NCBI RefSeq assembly: GCF_000069785.1
Contig: NC_010529.1
Location: 186,001 to 250,000, forward strand
Direction of reading: 5' to 3'
Source of the DNA: Cupriavidus taiwanensis LMG 19424
GTDB taxonomy: Bacteria; Pseudomonadota; Gammaproteobacteria; Burkholderiales; Burkholderiaceae
DNA length: 64,000 nucleotides
In this document: one piece after another, positions 54,681 through 64,000 of the stretch
Layout of the letters: every line of letters begins with the position of its first letter
How positions within the stretch are numbered: position 1 is the first letter of the stretch
Notes under the pieces: model-generated
Database searches by the model: none
What the model was told of the DNA's origin: nothing
The model's input: the letters and a program-made list of their open reading frames with translations, nothing else
Translations under genes and position numbers: made by a program

Positions 54681-55199
54681 ACATAGACAAGTCGTGTGGC
54701 TGGCAGTGCGGCCGCCTGTTCCGCGACCCGCTCATATCCTTCGATCCAGCGGGTACTTTCCTTGATGCTGGGGCGCACTCCATCCGCACTCTTCGGCTCG
54801 CGTGCCCACATGTAAGCATAGAGCACGCCAGGCGGTTCGCGCGATGGCGATACAGCGTAAGTCGGCCAAGACAGTGATAGTCTGACCGTTAAAGTCCAGT
54901 TCCGTAGTGTCTTGGATCCAGAGCACCACTTCGCATGCCCGCATCCGCTCGGCCTAACTCTGGCAGTGGGGCGCCAGAATATCGCGCCAGTCCAGTTCAT
55001 CCTGCGCCAGGAAGCGGTACGCCGCAGCCGTTTCCGCCCAGCCGCCGCATGCGCTGGGTATGCTTGCCGTCGGTTTCTCTGCGATGCTATCGCTAGCTAG
55101 CAGCACCGCCCGCTTGTTCAGGCGCTAGTCGCCCAAGTCAATGTCCTTGAATTCTGCCGCCGCCCAACTCGTTGCCTCTCCCTGCATGTGCCGGTCCAT
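54681..55199 (-). pseudogene. Relic of an IS4-family transposase, N-terminal part
   Basis: From an ATG near 55199 the minus strand reads A-A-A-E-F-K-D-I-D-L-G-D, then after frameshifts and stops W-I-Q-D-T-T-E-L-D-F-N-G and Y-M-W-A-R-E-P-K-S-A-D-G. All are recognisable against IS-C but diverged. It ends at the IS21 target site. This is an older, inactive cousin of IS-C. Confidence 0.7.
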
Positions 55200-55581
55200 T
55201 TGGGGGTTGGGCCCCCAAGCGTTACGCATGTGGTTTTCTCCGCCTTACGATCGTTCACCTGGTCATAGAATGCATGATGCGGTAGACGAACCTTTTGTCG
55301 AAGTGCAGGATATGCCACTGAAATGAAAATCCCGCATAATTCTCAAGCTGCAATTATCATCAACATGTAGAGTGCCTCTTAGGGCTTAAGACCTACTGAA
55401 GCTGTCGCCCTACTCGTACGATTTTTTTGGCTGCTGCCAATACCATCGCTACTATTCTGACGTGCGCTCTCTATAGAAATGAAATCCGACGGGTAATACA
55501 ATCTACCGGCCGCTTCAGAGCACGTTTCGAGCTGCCGCCCCCATAGCGCTTAGATGGTTTGATAGAACCTAAATTTCGAAA
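55200..55581. other. Gene-free region upstream of the binding protein/kinase pair
   Basis: 382 bases with no supported gene; lower GC than the IS elements. It should hold the promoter of the coupled binding protein and sensor kinase genes, but I could not assign one. Confidence 0.4.
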
Positions 55582-56691
55582 ATGAATCGCAGAGAGATGC
55601 TCCGCGCCGGAGCGTATGCCGGGCTTGTAAACATGATACATTCGACACATGCATTCGAACGGCGGCCCCACGTTGTGTTTCTCAACCCCGGCGAATCCGC
55701 TGAACGTGGCACCGGTCAACATTGGCAATTGGTGTCCAGTTTTATGGGCATGGCCGCAACGACGTTTAATATGCAACTGGAGGTGTTGTACGCAGAGCGT
55801 GATCATTTACTCATGCAGCGCCAGGCGGAGGAAGTTGCCCGACGTAGTTTTCCCCCAGACTACGTAATCATTGTCAACGAGAAGATGGCCGCACAACAAA
55901 TGCTTAAAGTGTTGGCTCACTCACCGTCCAAAATATTAGTTATTCACAACGATCTGACGTCCGAACAGCGCCAGTACGTCGGCAATGAACGGGAAAAAAT
56001 TTCGAACTGGATCGGCACATTAACGGCGAACGCCGAGTTGGGCGGATTTCGCCTGATGGAGTTTTTATATCAACGACTCGGCCGACGAGAGGTTAATGTT
56101 ATTGGAATAACTGGGGATCCTAATACACCAGTCTCGCTGGAAAGGGCTGCCGGGGTCGCCACCTTCCTGAATCAAACGGCAAATGGGCGCATCTGTCAGT
56201 TGGTTTTTAGTGACTGGAGTCGAGCCGATAGCCACCAAAAGGCTCGCGTACTGCTGGCACGGTACCCCGAAGCCAATGTCATGTGGGCCGCCAATGACAC
56301 TATGGCACTGGGTGCACTTGATGCCGTCAAGCTTAACAACGCCCATGTTCTGGTAGGCGGCATGGGAGCTTTGAAAGAAGCGCTTGAAAGCGTGATTCAT
56401 GGCGGCCTTGCGGGCATCGTAGCAGGCGATTATTTTGTCGGTGCTTGGGCAATGGTACTGCTATACGATTATCACTGGGGCAAGGATTTTGCGAAACATG
56501 GGGGGCCGCGTCTAAAACTCGACTATCTTGGCATTATCGAGCGCACGAACGCCAGACGTTTTTCCGATGTCGTTTTTAGACGAATCGAAGCCTTTGACGT
56601 TAGACCCTATTCAAAGCATTTAAATCAACGGGAAGGCTCCTATGATTTCGATCTTAAGCATCTTTTAAAAACTACGACCAGAAGCCTCTGA
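55582..56691 (+). CDS. Periplasmic substrate-binding protein, sensor partner
   Basis: A 369-residue protein with a short N-terminal M-N-R-R-E-M-L-R-A-G signal-like segment. The rest is a type I periplasmic binding protein fold of the sugar/LacI type: P-D-Y-V-I-I-V-N-E-K, V-N-V-I-G-I-T-G-D-P, V-M-W-A-A-N-D-T-M-A-L-G-A-L-D-A. The stop TGA overlaps the ATG of the sensor kinase gene, so the two are translationally coupled. No ABC permease genes are near. It therefore probably binds a ligand, likely a sugar, and presents it to the kinase instead of serving transport; this is inference. Confidence 0.78.
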   Translation: MNRREMLRAGAYAGLVNMIHSTHAFERRPHVVFLNPGESAERGTGQHWQLVSSFMGMAATTFNMQLEVLYAERDHLLMQRQAEEVARRSFPPDYVIIVNEKMAAQQMLKVLAHSPSKILVIHNDLTSEQRQYVGNEREKISNWIGTLTANAELGGFRLMEFLYQRLGRREVNVIGITGDPNTPVSLERAAGVATFLNQTANGRICQLVFSDWSRADSHQKARVLLARYPEANVMWAANDTMALGALDAVKLNNAHVLVGGMGALKEALESVIHGGLAGIVAGDYFVGAWAMVLLYDYHWGKDFAKHGGPRLKLDYLGIIERTNARRFSDVVFRRIEAFDVRPYSKHLNQREGSYDFDLKHLLKTTTRSL

Positions 56692-58517
56692 TGCGTGTGC
56701 GTGCCAAATTTTCGCTGAGGTCCCTAAATCTTCATACCAAGTTGATGCTTTCGCTTGTCGTGCTTGTCGCAGCTGTCGCCGGAACTTCAGCTTCTATGTT
56801 AGTAGAACACGAGCGCAACAGCCGACTTCTCGCACTAGGGGACCGGGCCACAAGAATTGCTGACCTTTTCAGCCAATCGCTTGTTCTGCCTTTATGGAAC
56901 GTTGATCTTCGCGCAATCGAAAACCAACTCGCCGCGCTTGCACCCAACCCTGAAGTTGCCGAGTTTACGGTTACCGCGGCAGGCTACGGAACGGTAGCTA
57001 CTGTAAAAGGTTCCCGTCACTTAAACGACGGCGAAAGCGTTGTACGTGTACGAGCAATTGAATATGATCCGCCCGGAAACGCACCGAAAGAGAAAATCGG
57101 GGAAATTCGAGTCGTACTAACCAAGGCTGTCGCTCAGGAGGCAATCAACCGCGCCCGGCAGGCCATCTTTGCGATTATGGCAGCGCTCCTAGCAGTGCTT
57201 TACGCTGCTAGCTTCCTCCTCCTGAAGCGCATGGTCCGCAGCCCCGTCAATGGCCTCGAAAAGATGGTCGATAAGATTTCTGGTGGAGATCTTGATGCGA
57301 GATGCGAGGTGAAATCTGGCGACGAGCTCGGGCGTCTCGCCGTGCGAATCAATTACATGGCCGATCAGCTTCGTACATCGACACTGCTTCTTCAAAAAAG
57401 CGAGAGAAAGTACCGTAGCATCGTGGAGAATGCTGTCGAGGGTATATTCCTCCTCGATCAAGCTGGAAATCTTGCCGAAGCCAATCCCGCGATGGCTCAA
57501 CTGCTTGGCTATGACAACGCGTGTGATTTGACTGTGTCTGCAGAAAGCGATGGTCGACCAAAAAGCCCCTTTTCTCTCAGCCTAACTGCGACTTTGTTCA
57601 AGACCCTGAACGTCGATGGCGAAATTCGCGGCCTCGAACTTCAGTTGAGTCGGCTTGATGGAACACCTATATGGGTCCAATTGAATGCACGCGGCCTAAT
57701 GGGAAGCGAAGGTAGCCTTCGTTATCTCGAAGGATTGCTCACCGATGTGACCGCCCGCAAGCATGCCTTGGAAGATTTGCAATTGCAGCGCGATAGGCTA
57801 GAGCTAGAGGTGAGCGAGCGGAAATGGACCGAACTCGAATTGCTAGCATCCCGGGAGCGTCTCCAACAATTACATGCGCATCAGGAAGCGATTCGGGAGG
57901 AGGAAAGGAAGTGCATAGCCATGGAAATCCACGATGAACTAGGGCAGCTTTTAACAGCCCTAAAAATGGACCTCTCCTTATTAAGCATGCAATTGCCGAC
58001 GGGATCTGGTGTGATTCAGAAGGCTGAAGAGATGCGCGAATTGATTGAACAAACCATTCGCATTGTGCGAAATGTAGTGAGTCACCTGCGACCCACAGCA
58101 TTGAACTATGGTCTCGCGTCCGCATTGGAATGGCTCGCTGCAGACTTTAGCCGCCACACCAAGATTCCGTGTCGATTCCAATCCACTCACCCCGAACCAA
58201 ATCTTCCTGACCCTCGTGCGACGGCAATTTTTCGTATCGTTCAAGAATCACTTACCAATGTTGCCCGCCACGCCAAAGCTTCCCAAGTCGATGTCACACT
58301 TGCCAATACAGACGCCGGTATCGAAGTGATCATCAGGGACAACGGGCAGGGATTCAACGTTGTTTCTGCGCGCGCCGGATATTCATATGGATTACACGGT
58401 ATGGCGGAACGCGCTCGCCTAATTGGCGCGCAGCTAGAAGTTCACAGCAAGCCAGATCGCGGTACCCTAATAAGACTGCGACTTCTGGAAACCTTTGAAA
58501 AACCTCAATCCCATTAA
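56691..58517 (+). CDS. Hybrid-free sensor histidine kinase (HAMP-PAS-HisKA_3)
   Basis: 608 residues. Membrane segments at about 17-38 and 160-182 enclose a periplasmic sensing region. HAMP lies at about 185-235 and PAS at about 240-360 (Y-R-S-I-V-E-N-A-V-E-G-I-F-L-L). A coiled linker leads to the phosphoacceptor E-I-H-D-E-L-G-Q with His414, of the HisKA_3 (NarX/DegS) type. An HATPase domain follows with D-N-G-Q-G-F-N and G-L-H-G-M-A-E-R-A. The kinase matches the NarL-type regulator encoded convergently at 59753. Intact. Confidence 0.9.
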   Translation: MRVRAKFSLRSLNLHTKLMLSLVVLVAAVAGTSASMLVEHERNSRLLALGDRATRIADLFSQSLVLPLWNVDLRAIENQLAALAPNPEVAEFTVTAAGYGTVATVKGSRHLNDGESVVRVRAIEYDPPGNAPKEKIGEIRVVLTKAVAQEAINRARQAIFAIMAALLAVLYAASFLLLKRMVRSPVNGLEKMVDKISGGDLDARCEVKSGDELGRLAVRINYMADQLRTSTLLLQKSERKYRSIVENAVEGIFLLDQAGNLAEANPAMAQLLGYDNACDLTVSAESDGRPKSPFSLSLTATLFKTLNVDGEIRGLELQLSRLDGTPIWVQLNARGLMGSEGSLRYLEGLLTDVTARKHALEDLQLQRDRLELEVSERKWTELELLASRERLQQLHAHQEAIREEERKCIAMEIHDELGQLLTALKMDLSLLSMQLPTGSGVIQKAEEMRELIEQTIRIVRNVVSHLRPTALNYGLASALEWLAADFSRHTKIPCRFQSTHPEPNLPDPRATAIFRIVQESLTNVARHAKASQVDVTLANTDAGIEVIIRDNGQGFNVVSARAGYSYGLHGMAERARLIGAQLEVHSKPDRGTLIRLRLLETFEKPQSH

Positions 58518-58552
58518 TCGAGAATCCGAGATGATTCGCCTGGAAGTCTTAG

Positions 58553-59743
58553 GGATACTCTGCACAAACGCGAATCGAGTGTGCTTGGCCGTTTAACAGG
58601 AAGCTGAATGCGCCACGACGCCAACCTATCAGCTCGGAGCGAAGCTATCTCGCACGCGCGAAGCAGCATTCGCGGGCTGCGCGCGAGGCATCGGCGTGAG
58701 CCAGAAACGCGCTCATGCCCCGGCAGCCAGCAGTTTGCCGCGCGCCATCCACAAGTTGGACAGTGCGAACAAGGTCATGAGTTGCGCGGTGTTCTTCCTC
58801 AGCCCTCGATAGCGGACCTTGGTGTAGCCGAACTGCCGCTTGATGACCCGGAACGGATGCTCGACCTTGGCCCGGATGCCCGCCTTGATTCGCTCGACCT
58901 GATCGACGAGCGCGCCAAGTGGTTTGCTTTGGTCCAGGACGCGACGTTTGCCTGGCTTCATCGCTACGTGCCAGTTCACGCCCGCCCGCGCGTCCGGACG
59001 CTTCTCCACGCCCTGATAGCCCGCATCGCCGAACGCGTCGGTTTCCTCTCCATGCAGCAGGCTGTTGCCCTCAACCACGTCGTTGACCTTGCCCGCCGTG
59101 CCCCGCACCGTGTGCACCAGCCCGCTTTCGGCGTCCACGCCAATGTGCGCTTTCATGCCGAAATACCACTGGTTTCCTTTCTTGCTCTGGTGCATCTCTG
59201 GGTCGCGTTCGCCCGACCCATTCTTGGTCGAACTCGGTGCGCTGATCAGTGTCGCGTCCACCACCGTGCCCGCGCGCAGCATCAATCCCTTGTCGCGAAG
59301 GATGTCGTTGACCAGCGCGAGGATCTGAGCGGCCAGCTTGTGCTTCTCCAGCAGGTGACGGAACCGCAGGATGGTGCTCTCGTCGGGCAGCCTCACCGTC
59401 CAGTTGTCCAGCCCGGCGAACTCCCGATACAGCGGCACGTCGTGCAGCGCTTCTTCCATCGCCGGGTCCGACAGGCCGAACCATTGCTGAAGGAAGTGGA
59501 TGCGCAGCATTGCCTCGACCGCGAACGGGGGACGGCCGCGCTTGCCTTCCGGGGCGTACGGAGCGATCAGCATCACCAGATCGGCCCATGGCACCACACG
59601 GTTCATCTCGTCCAGGAATTCGCGCTTGCGGGTGCGCTTGGTCGACAAGTTCAGTCCAAGGTCAGTTTGTTTCATGCGCCACATGCTCGCTGGCTCGACG
59701 ATTCATTGCAAGCACATCCGCCGGCTAATTGTGCAGAGCATCC
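58553..59743 (-). mobile_element. IS-B copy 3 (IS5 subgroup), TTAG duplication
   Basis: 1191 bases with direct repeats TTAG at 58549-58552 and 59744-59747. It lies in the short gap between the convergent kinase and response regulator genes, 35 bases after the kinase stop and 10 before the regulator stop, and leaves both intact. Confidence 0.93.
58713..59684 (-). CDS. IS-B transposase (IS5 family), copy 3
   Basis: 323 residues, intact, identical in protein sequence to copies 1 and 2. With perfect ends and target duplication it is likely active. Confidence 0.93.
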   Translation of the reverse strand: MWRMKQTDLGLNLSTKRTRKREFLDEMNRVVPWADLVMLIAPYAPEGKRGRPPFAVEAMLRIHFLQQWFGLSDPAMEEALHDVPLYREFAGLDNWTVRLPDESTILRFRHLLEKHKLAAQILALVNDILRDKGLMLRAGTVVDATLISAPSSTKNGSGERDPEMHQSKKGNQWYFGMKAHIGVDAESGLVHTVRGTAGKVNDVVEGNSLLHGEETDAFGDAGYQGVEKRPDARAGVNWHVAMKPGKRRVLDQSKPLGALVDQVERIKAGIRAKVEHPFRVIKRQFGYTKVRYRGLRKNTAQLMTLFALSNLWMARGKLLAAGA

Positions 59744-59752
59744 TTAGAGACC

Positions 59753-60385
59753 TCATTCCTGCGTGAATCCATGTCGAATTGCATAGCGAATAAGCTCGGC
59801 GTTGTTCTGAAGCCCCAGCTTTTGCATCAGCCGCATCTTGTGGGTGCTGATCGTCTTAGCGCTTAGCGATAGTGACTCGGCGATCTCGTTGACGGTTTGC
59901 CCTGTAGCAAGCCGCTGCAGCACTTGGAATTCCCGATCAGACAGCACTTCATGTGCTGGCGCGTCAGTGCCCCTCTGGTGAAACACCATGGCATCGACCA
60001 ACGCCGGATCGATGAACTTGCCCCCTGCGGCAAGCTTTCGTATTGCCCCAAGGAGGATCTCCGGGTCACTATCCTTTGTCACATATCCAGATGCCCCGGC
60101 ACGTAAGGCCCTTGAAGCGACCTGTGCTTCGTTATGCATGCTGAGAACCAGGATGACGAGACTCGGCCATTCGAGACGAACCCTCCGAATCAAGTCGATG
60201 CCACTGATACCGGGCATAGTCATGTCCAAGAGGAGAAGGTTGAACTCTCCGGTGCGCAATTGCTCCAACGCAGCGGCGCCATCCGCGGCCTCGCCTGAGA
60301 CGACGATATCTGTCGTGGTCGCCACAATTTGCTTTAGACCACTGCGGACGATCGCGTGGTCTTCAGCAATAAGAACTCGAATCAT
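59753..60385 (-). CDS. NarL/FixJ-type response regulator
   Basis: 210 residues. The receiver domain has the acidic pair E8-D9, phosphoacceptor Asp54 (L-L-L-D-M-T-M-P-G) and K-T-type switch residues (Y-V-T-K-D). The C-terminal LuxR-type helix-turn-helix includes L-S-D-R-E-F-Q-V-L-Q and I-A-E-S-L-S-L-S-A-K-T-I-S-T-H. It is convergent with the HisKA_3 kinase, its probable partner. Length and frame are normal. Confidence 0.92.
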   Translation of the reverse strand: MIRVLIAEDHAIVRSGLKQIVATTTDIVVSGEAADGAAALEQLRTGEFNLLLLDMTMPGISGIDLIRRVRLEWPSLVILVLSMHNEAQVASRALRAGASGYVTKDSDPEILLGAIRKLAAGGKFIDPALVDAMVFHQRGTDAPAHEVLSDREFQVLQRLATGQTVNEIAESLSLSAKTISTHKMRLMQKLGLQNNAELIRYAIRHGFTQE

Positions 60386-61728
60386 GCTTGACAGGGATTG
60401 GTGGCTATAAATTGACGCGCCCGCAACAGCACTGCGATCGTGTCGATACTTGGTCTTTCAAAACCCTATTATCAACACCGACATCCGTTGCTGGGGGAGG
60501 AAGGAACATGGTACGCCATATCCCTGGTGTTCGGATATGGGATACATCGATAGATCGACAGAGGCCATCCCCTTGCCACGCCGGATGTGAACTCTAGCGG
60601 CGCGTATTCGTGCCTTGCGTTAGGGCGCCGTCTTGTAGAAAGCGCCGATGGAAGGTTTGATCACCAGTAGGTGCGCGCAAGTCTAACGGCAGCTTCGCTG
60701 TACTCCCGGGGCGAAAGGAGCTTCCCGTCTACATGACCGGCGCGGCTCCTTCCGCAGGGACGTCGTCTTTGAATGCACAGTAAGTGACTTAAAAATTTGG
60801 TTATGTGTCGCAAGCGGGGAAACTGAATGTGAATAAACGGCGCGCGCATGGAGCACTTTGGCGGTCGTGCACCGCCGGTATGACGATCGATAACCAATGC
60901 GTTGCCAGGCTCTTCCTACTTTTAGCGAGCGGCAGACCGCGCGAGTTAAGCAATAGCCATGCCGACAATGAGTTCTCGCCCCTTGAATGCGTCACTCCGG
61001 CTCTCACTGGAGACGCGCTGTCGTGCTCAAAGTTCTTTTAATCACGCTCCACGGTTTTACATGGGTGACCCAGCTTTGTGAGCGGCGTGCCGAAGATCGC
61101 CGGCAGTGCTATAGGCGCGCTCAAGCAGGGACAGAGCACTGATAGGTGAGCGCTGAAAAATTCTCAGATACCCGCTGCAGAATGCTCGAGAAGCAGCGGA
61201 CTTTTTCGTACCGCCGAGACGGCACGATTCGTCGGATGCGGTGATGGCATATAAGCGCCGCACCGCTGGTGATGCAGTTCCGGCGCGGCCCGCGTGGCCC
61301 TTGCCCTCTGGCGGACTGCCGCCGCAGCGCGCTGTGGTGCCCATTAGCAGCCCGCCCACCTCCGGAAGCACCAGCTCGCGCTATCCGTGGCTAAGGGATG
61401 AATTGCACCGCATGATGGAAGACTGTGTCAGAAGTGCGCGAAGCATGATTTTCGATCTGGACTACTTGAGCCCGGCAATCATACGTGCCCTGAGTGTTTT
61501 GCTGGATGACGCTGTGCTATGTTCAACGAGATCGCTCCAGCGCCCCGCTTGCTGAGCACGCTGTCGGACCTGAAGGAGTGGTGCCTGATCGCTGTGGGCT
61601 ATGCGCCGCAGGGCATCGCCAGCCACGTTGCGCGCTTCCTCAAGGCATGTGCGGGCTCAATCAGCATGGGGGCAGTGTGCCGGCGACATCTGCCTTATCA
61701 TGGGGCCTTCGCACCCATCACCACAACC
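60386..61728. other. 1.3-kb region without an intact gene
   Basis: Between the response regulator and the epimerase gene I find only short frames. One, ending at 61555, reads R-D-E-L-H-R-M-M-E-D-C-V-R and F-D-L-D-Y-L-S-P and may be the tail of a broken gene. In-frame codons open to 61519 precede the epimerase start but look unlike a signal or domain. No RNA or repeat is recognised. Confidence 0.35.
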
Positions 61729-62679
61729 ATGCATCTGCCAACCGAAGACTTCCAGGGTCACCCGCTGGTGTGGATTGGCCACGCCGACTCCTATCTGCTG
61801 CTGGCACCTCAACATGGTGGGCGCCTGGTCCGCTGGGTACACCGAGGGCAAGATATCCTTTACTGGCCCGACGCCGCTGACTGGAGCTGCCCCGCCAAGG
61901 TCCGCGGCGGCAATCCACTGCTGTTTCCGTTTGCCGGCCGGCATTTTGTCAAGGGCAACCCGGGGCAGTGGCGTGATTCGCAAGGGAAAGTGCATTCGCT
62001 CGCGCTGCACGGTTTTGCGCGCGACCTTCCGTTTGAGGTTAGCGCCATCAACGGTCGCGCGTCCATCAGAATGACGCTGCGCGACAGTGGGGCAACGCGC
62101 GCAGGTTATCCATTCGCCTTCGTTTTTGAAGCCATCTACGCGTTGCTGCCCGATGGCCTGGAAGTCACGCTGCGCACCATCAATACCGGCACGCAGTGCC
62201 TGCCCTGCTATCCCGGTCACCACTTCTATTTCGCCTTGCCCCACTCACAGCGCGCCGCAGCATCGCTCGCACTGCCGCGCACCGAGCGCTTGCGCCAGCG
62301 GTCGGATGGCAGCCCGATGTGCGCGGAGCCGGGCGAGCCAACATACCGGCTCGACGACCCACGGTTGCAGGACGCCCTCCACGCCTTCCGCGCTAACCCG
62401 TCTGCCACGCTGGCCATACCTGGGCGCAAAATCCGCTTCGAACTGAACCAGCCCGGCAGCGCGCCATGGCATGCCGTGACCACATGGTCCGAGACTGAGA
62501 CCGCCGACTTCTATTGCGTGGAGCCGTGGGTGGGCCTGCCCGATGCGATCCACCACGGCCTCGGCCTGCGCTGGATCGAGCCCGGCCAGAAGGAAAGCGC
62601 GGTGTGCCGGTTGCGCGTCACGTCAGATCTCCTCGCGTTGGCCAAAGTTCGCTCAGACGATGAAGTGGCACCGACGTGA
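61729..62679 (+). CDS. Aldose 1-epimerase-like (galactose mutarotase family) protein
   Basis: A 316-residue protein from ATG 61729; the frame is open upstream to 61519 but the family begins near H-P-L-V-W-I. Mutarotase-type features are G-G-R-L-V-R-W-V (about 29-36), G-G-N-P-L-L-F-P-F-A-G-R, H-G-F-A-R (likely catalytic His), P-G-H-H-F-Y-F (second His region) and D-F-Y-C-V-E-P-W-V-G-L near the end, where the catalytic Glu is expected. It interconverts sugar anomers or, in related members, phosphosugars. The sugar is unknown. Confidence 0.8.
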   Translation: MHLPTEDFQGHPLVWIGHADSYLLLAPQHGGRLVRWVHRGQDILYWPDAADWSCPAKVRGGNPLLFPFAGRHFVKGNPGQWRDSQGKVHSLALHGFARDLPFEVSAINGRASIRMTLRDSGATRAGYPFAFVFEAIYALLPDGLEVTLRTINTGTQCLPCYPGHHFYFALPHSQRAAASLALPRTERLRQRSDGSPMCAEPGEPTYRLDDPRLQDALHAFRANPSATLAIPGRKIRFELNQPGSAPWHAVTTWSETETADFYCVEPWVGLPDAIHHGLGLRWIEPGQKESAVCRLRVTSDLLALAKVRSDDEVAPT

Positions 62680-64000
62680 TAAACGTACTTCAAGTCGCCT
62701 TGCCGGAAATTGCTCCTTGTGCGTTCGTGTTCAATCATTCTGTTGCTTTCCTAGCGCATCAGTCTGTCGCTAGGTTGAAAACTCCGACACCGCTCCTTTC
62801 GATCATGGGAATCGTGCCGTTGACTTTCAACGTCGTCCATCACCCCCGGATTTCGCGCGGTGGTCTGATACTACTTAAGCTTAAGACTCCAAGTTAGTAA
62901 CCACATGGGGACACAACTAAGTGCCCATGGTCCAGCCGGAAGTCTCGGGGACACGGCGAATCTGCCCAGTGCAGGGCTGCTTACCGCAATAGGCGGTTTT
63001 TTCATGGGCCTATGCTTGGAAGAACCCGGGGTGAATGGCGTTCGCATTGACCTGTAAGTAGGTTCACGATGTGCTGCGAATACGGTCGGCTCGTCGTTTC
63101 CGGATCCCAGGACCTCGTTCGCGAGGCGGCGATCCTTCCTTATCGCTCTTTGCGGGCTTGGCCCGTCAGTGATTCTATTACCTTCGGCCGTGCTGTACCG
63201 CCGCAACGGCGAGCGCATAATTTCAGCTTGGGGGCGCTGGCGGAGCGGCCCGTCCGAGACGCGCTTGAAGGCGGCCGCTTGCATGCGCCGTGAAGATTCA
63301 ACACATTGTATCCGTGGTTCATCCACTGAGTCTGGAAAACGCGGCACCACACGTTGCTGGAAGGCTGGATCGAGTCGGCCAGCCACGATGGCGGGCGCTT
63401 TGTGATCCGCGTCATCGACGGAGTCCACAGGATGTCGCAGCGAGAATGGTTGTGGCTCGGCAGCGAGTGGCCGACGGGCTTTGGCCTGTCGTTCACGGCA
63501 AGCCATCCGCCGGTGCGTTGTGCACAGGGATTCCGGTTTGCGACAGGGCGACCGCGCTGATGCATGCCATGACCGATTGCCTGCCGGTGGGTTATTGCCT
63601 GGCCAGTCAATTTTCCGATAAAGACGGTGCGCCATGTCTGCCGCCACGTACTGCTACGCTTGGCCGCGGCGCGGGCGTTGAGGAAGCGACATCACTGAAT
63701 GCGTGGCGGCAGTTGGTCAAGGCATGCCGGTCATCGCATCTTGATGGCGATAGTGTCGGCCACTGCGGCACGACAGCACAATGAACGCAGCGCGATGCAG
63801 ATGTGATGGAACCCCGTGTTTAACCTGGCGTCGCGACAGCATCCTGCCCTATGTGTCCTAGATGAGCCACACCCTGCACGGGGTCAGCGCACTCAATGGG
63901 CTTTGGGCATGCCAGCTTACGCTCATGCGGCGGACTGGGATCACCACGGCCGGCACCGGCCCGCCTTGATCGGGAGCGACTCGCGGCGTTAGTGGGCATT
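62680..64000. other. Terminal 1.3-kb region without a supported gene
   Basis: Several open stretches exist on both strands (the longest 258 codons on the minus strand, 62871-63647), but they are Arg/Pro-rich, overlap one another and show no family pattern or ribosome-binding site. It may hold the remains of broken genes. Confidence 0.35.

Noticed and set aside
62871..63647. 258-codon minus-strand frame near the window end
   Set aside because: Composition (Arg, Pro, Ser) and lack of any family pattern or ribosome-binding site suggest a chance open frame.

Overview
The window looks like part of a plasmid, secondary replicon or integrated conjugative island from a beta-proteobacterium, most likely the Burkholderiaceae. 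The evidence is GC-rich coding sequence, trb/virB-ordered conjugation genes, insertion sequences of kinds common in Ralstonia, Cupriavidus and Burkholderia, and a HlyB/HlyD/TolC export operon. The genus cannot be fixed from the sequence alone. The very high load of insertion sequences (IS) and the many frameshifted genes suggest a lineage under relaxed selection, such as a host-associated one.

1-12.5 kb: one compact rightward operon of type IV secretion/conjugation genes with no IS in it. In order it holds the VirB11 C-terminus, VirB2, VirB3, VirB4, a VirB5/TrbJ-like protein, VirB6/TrbL, a TraI_2-like relaxase relative that has lost its metal-binding residues, the VirD4/TraD coupling protein, two small proteins, a DUF4400 membrane protein and a coiled-coil-type hypothetical. 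A UvrD-type helicase follows. Many neighbours overlap by ATGA, so translation is probably coupled.

12.8-18.3 kb: an IS5-family element (called IS-A here), a lone gene for a 51-residue secreted peptide, an IS256 element with an 8-bp target duplication, and an IS4-family element (IS-C).

18.3-26 kb: a leftward type I secretion operon. It runs lipoprotein, secreted metallopeptidase-like protein with HEIGH and RTX-substrate-like C-terminus, internal terminator, HlyB-type ABC exporter, HlyD adaptor, TolC channel, and a broken lipoprotein hydrolase gene.

26-55 kb: an IS graveyard. It holds further copies of IS-A, IS-B (IS5 subgroup) and IS-C, IS3-family elements both whole and broken, and IS66 and IS21 relics. 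Single genes stranded between them are a LysR regulator, a secreted GH12 glycoside hydrolase, a broken DUF2165 membrane gene, a P-loop kinase, a truncated aminotransferase lacking its PLP lysine, a cation diffusion facilitator and a broken HesB/IscA gene.

55.5-62.7 kb: a coupled periplasmic binding protein/sensor kinase pair, a convergent NarL-type response regulator (an IS-B copy lies cleanly between kinase and regulator), and an aldose-1-epimerase-like gene. The last 1.3 kb has no gene I can support.

The main structural result is that the broken hydrolase gene is split. Its 5' part lies at 18.3-18.8 kb (minus strand) and its continuation at 50.63 kb (plus strand). Each part abuts an inverted IS-C copy and carries the same 9-bp target duplication, GCGTTCAAC. 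This implies an inversion of about 31 kb between IS-C copies 1 and 4, which would have flipped the whole secretion operon and most of the IS-rich region, unless the contig was misjoined across identical repeats.
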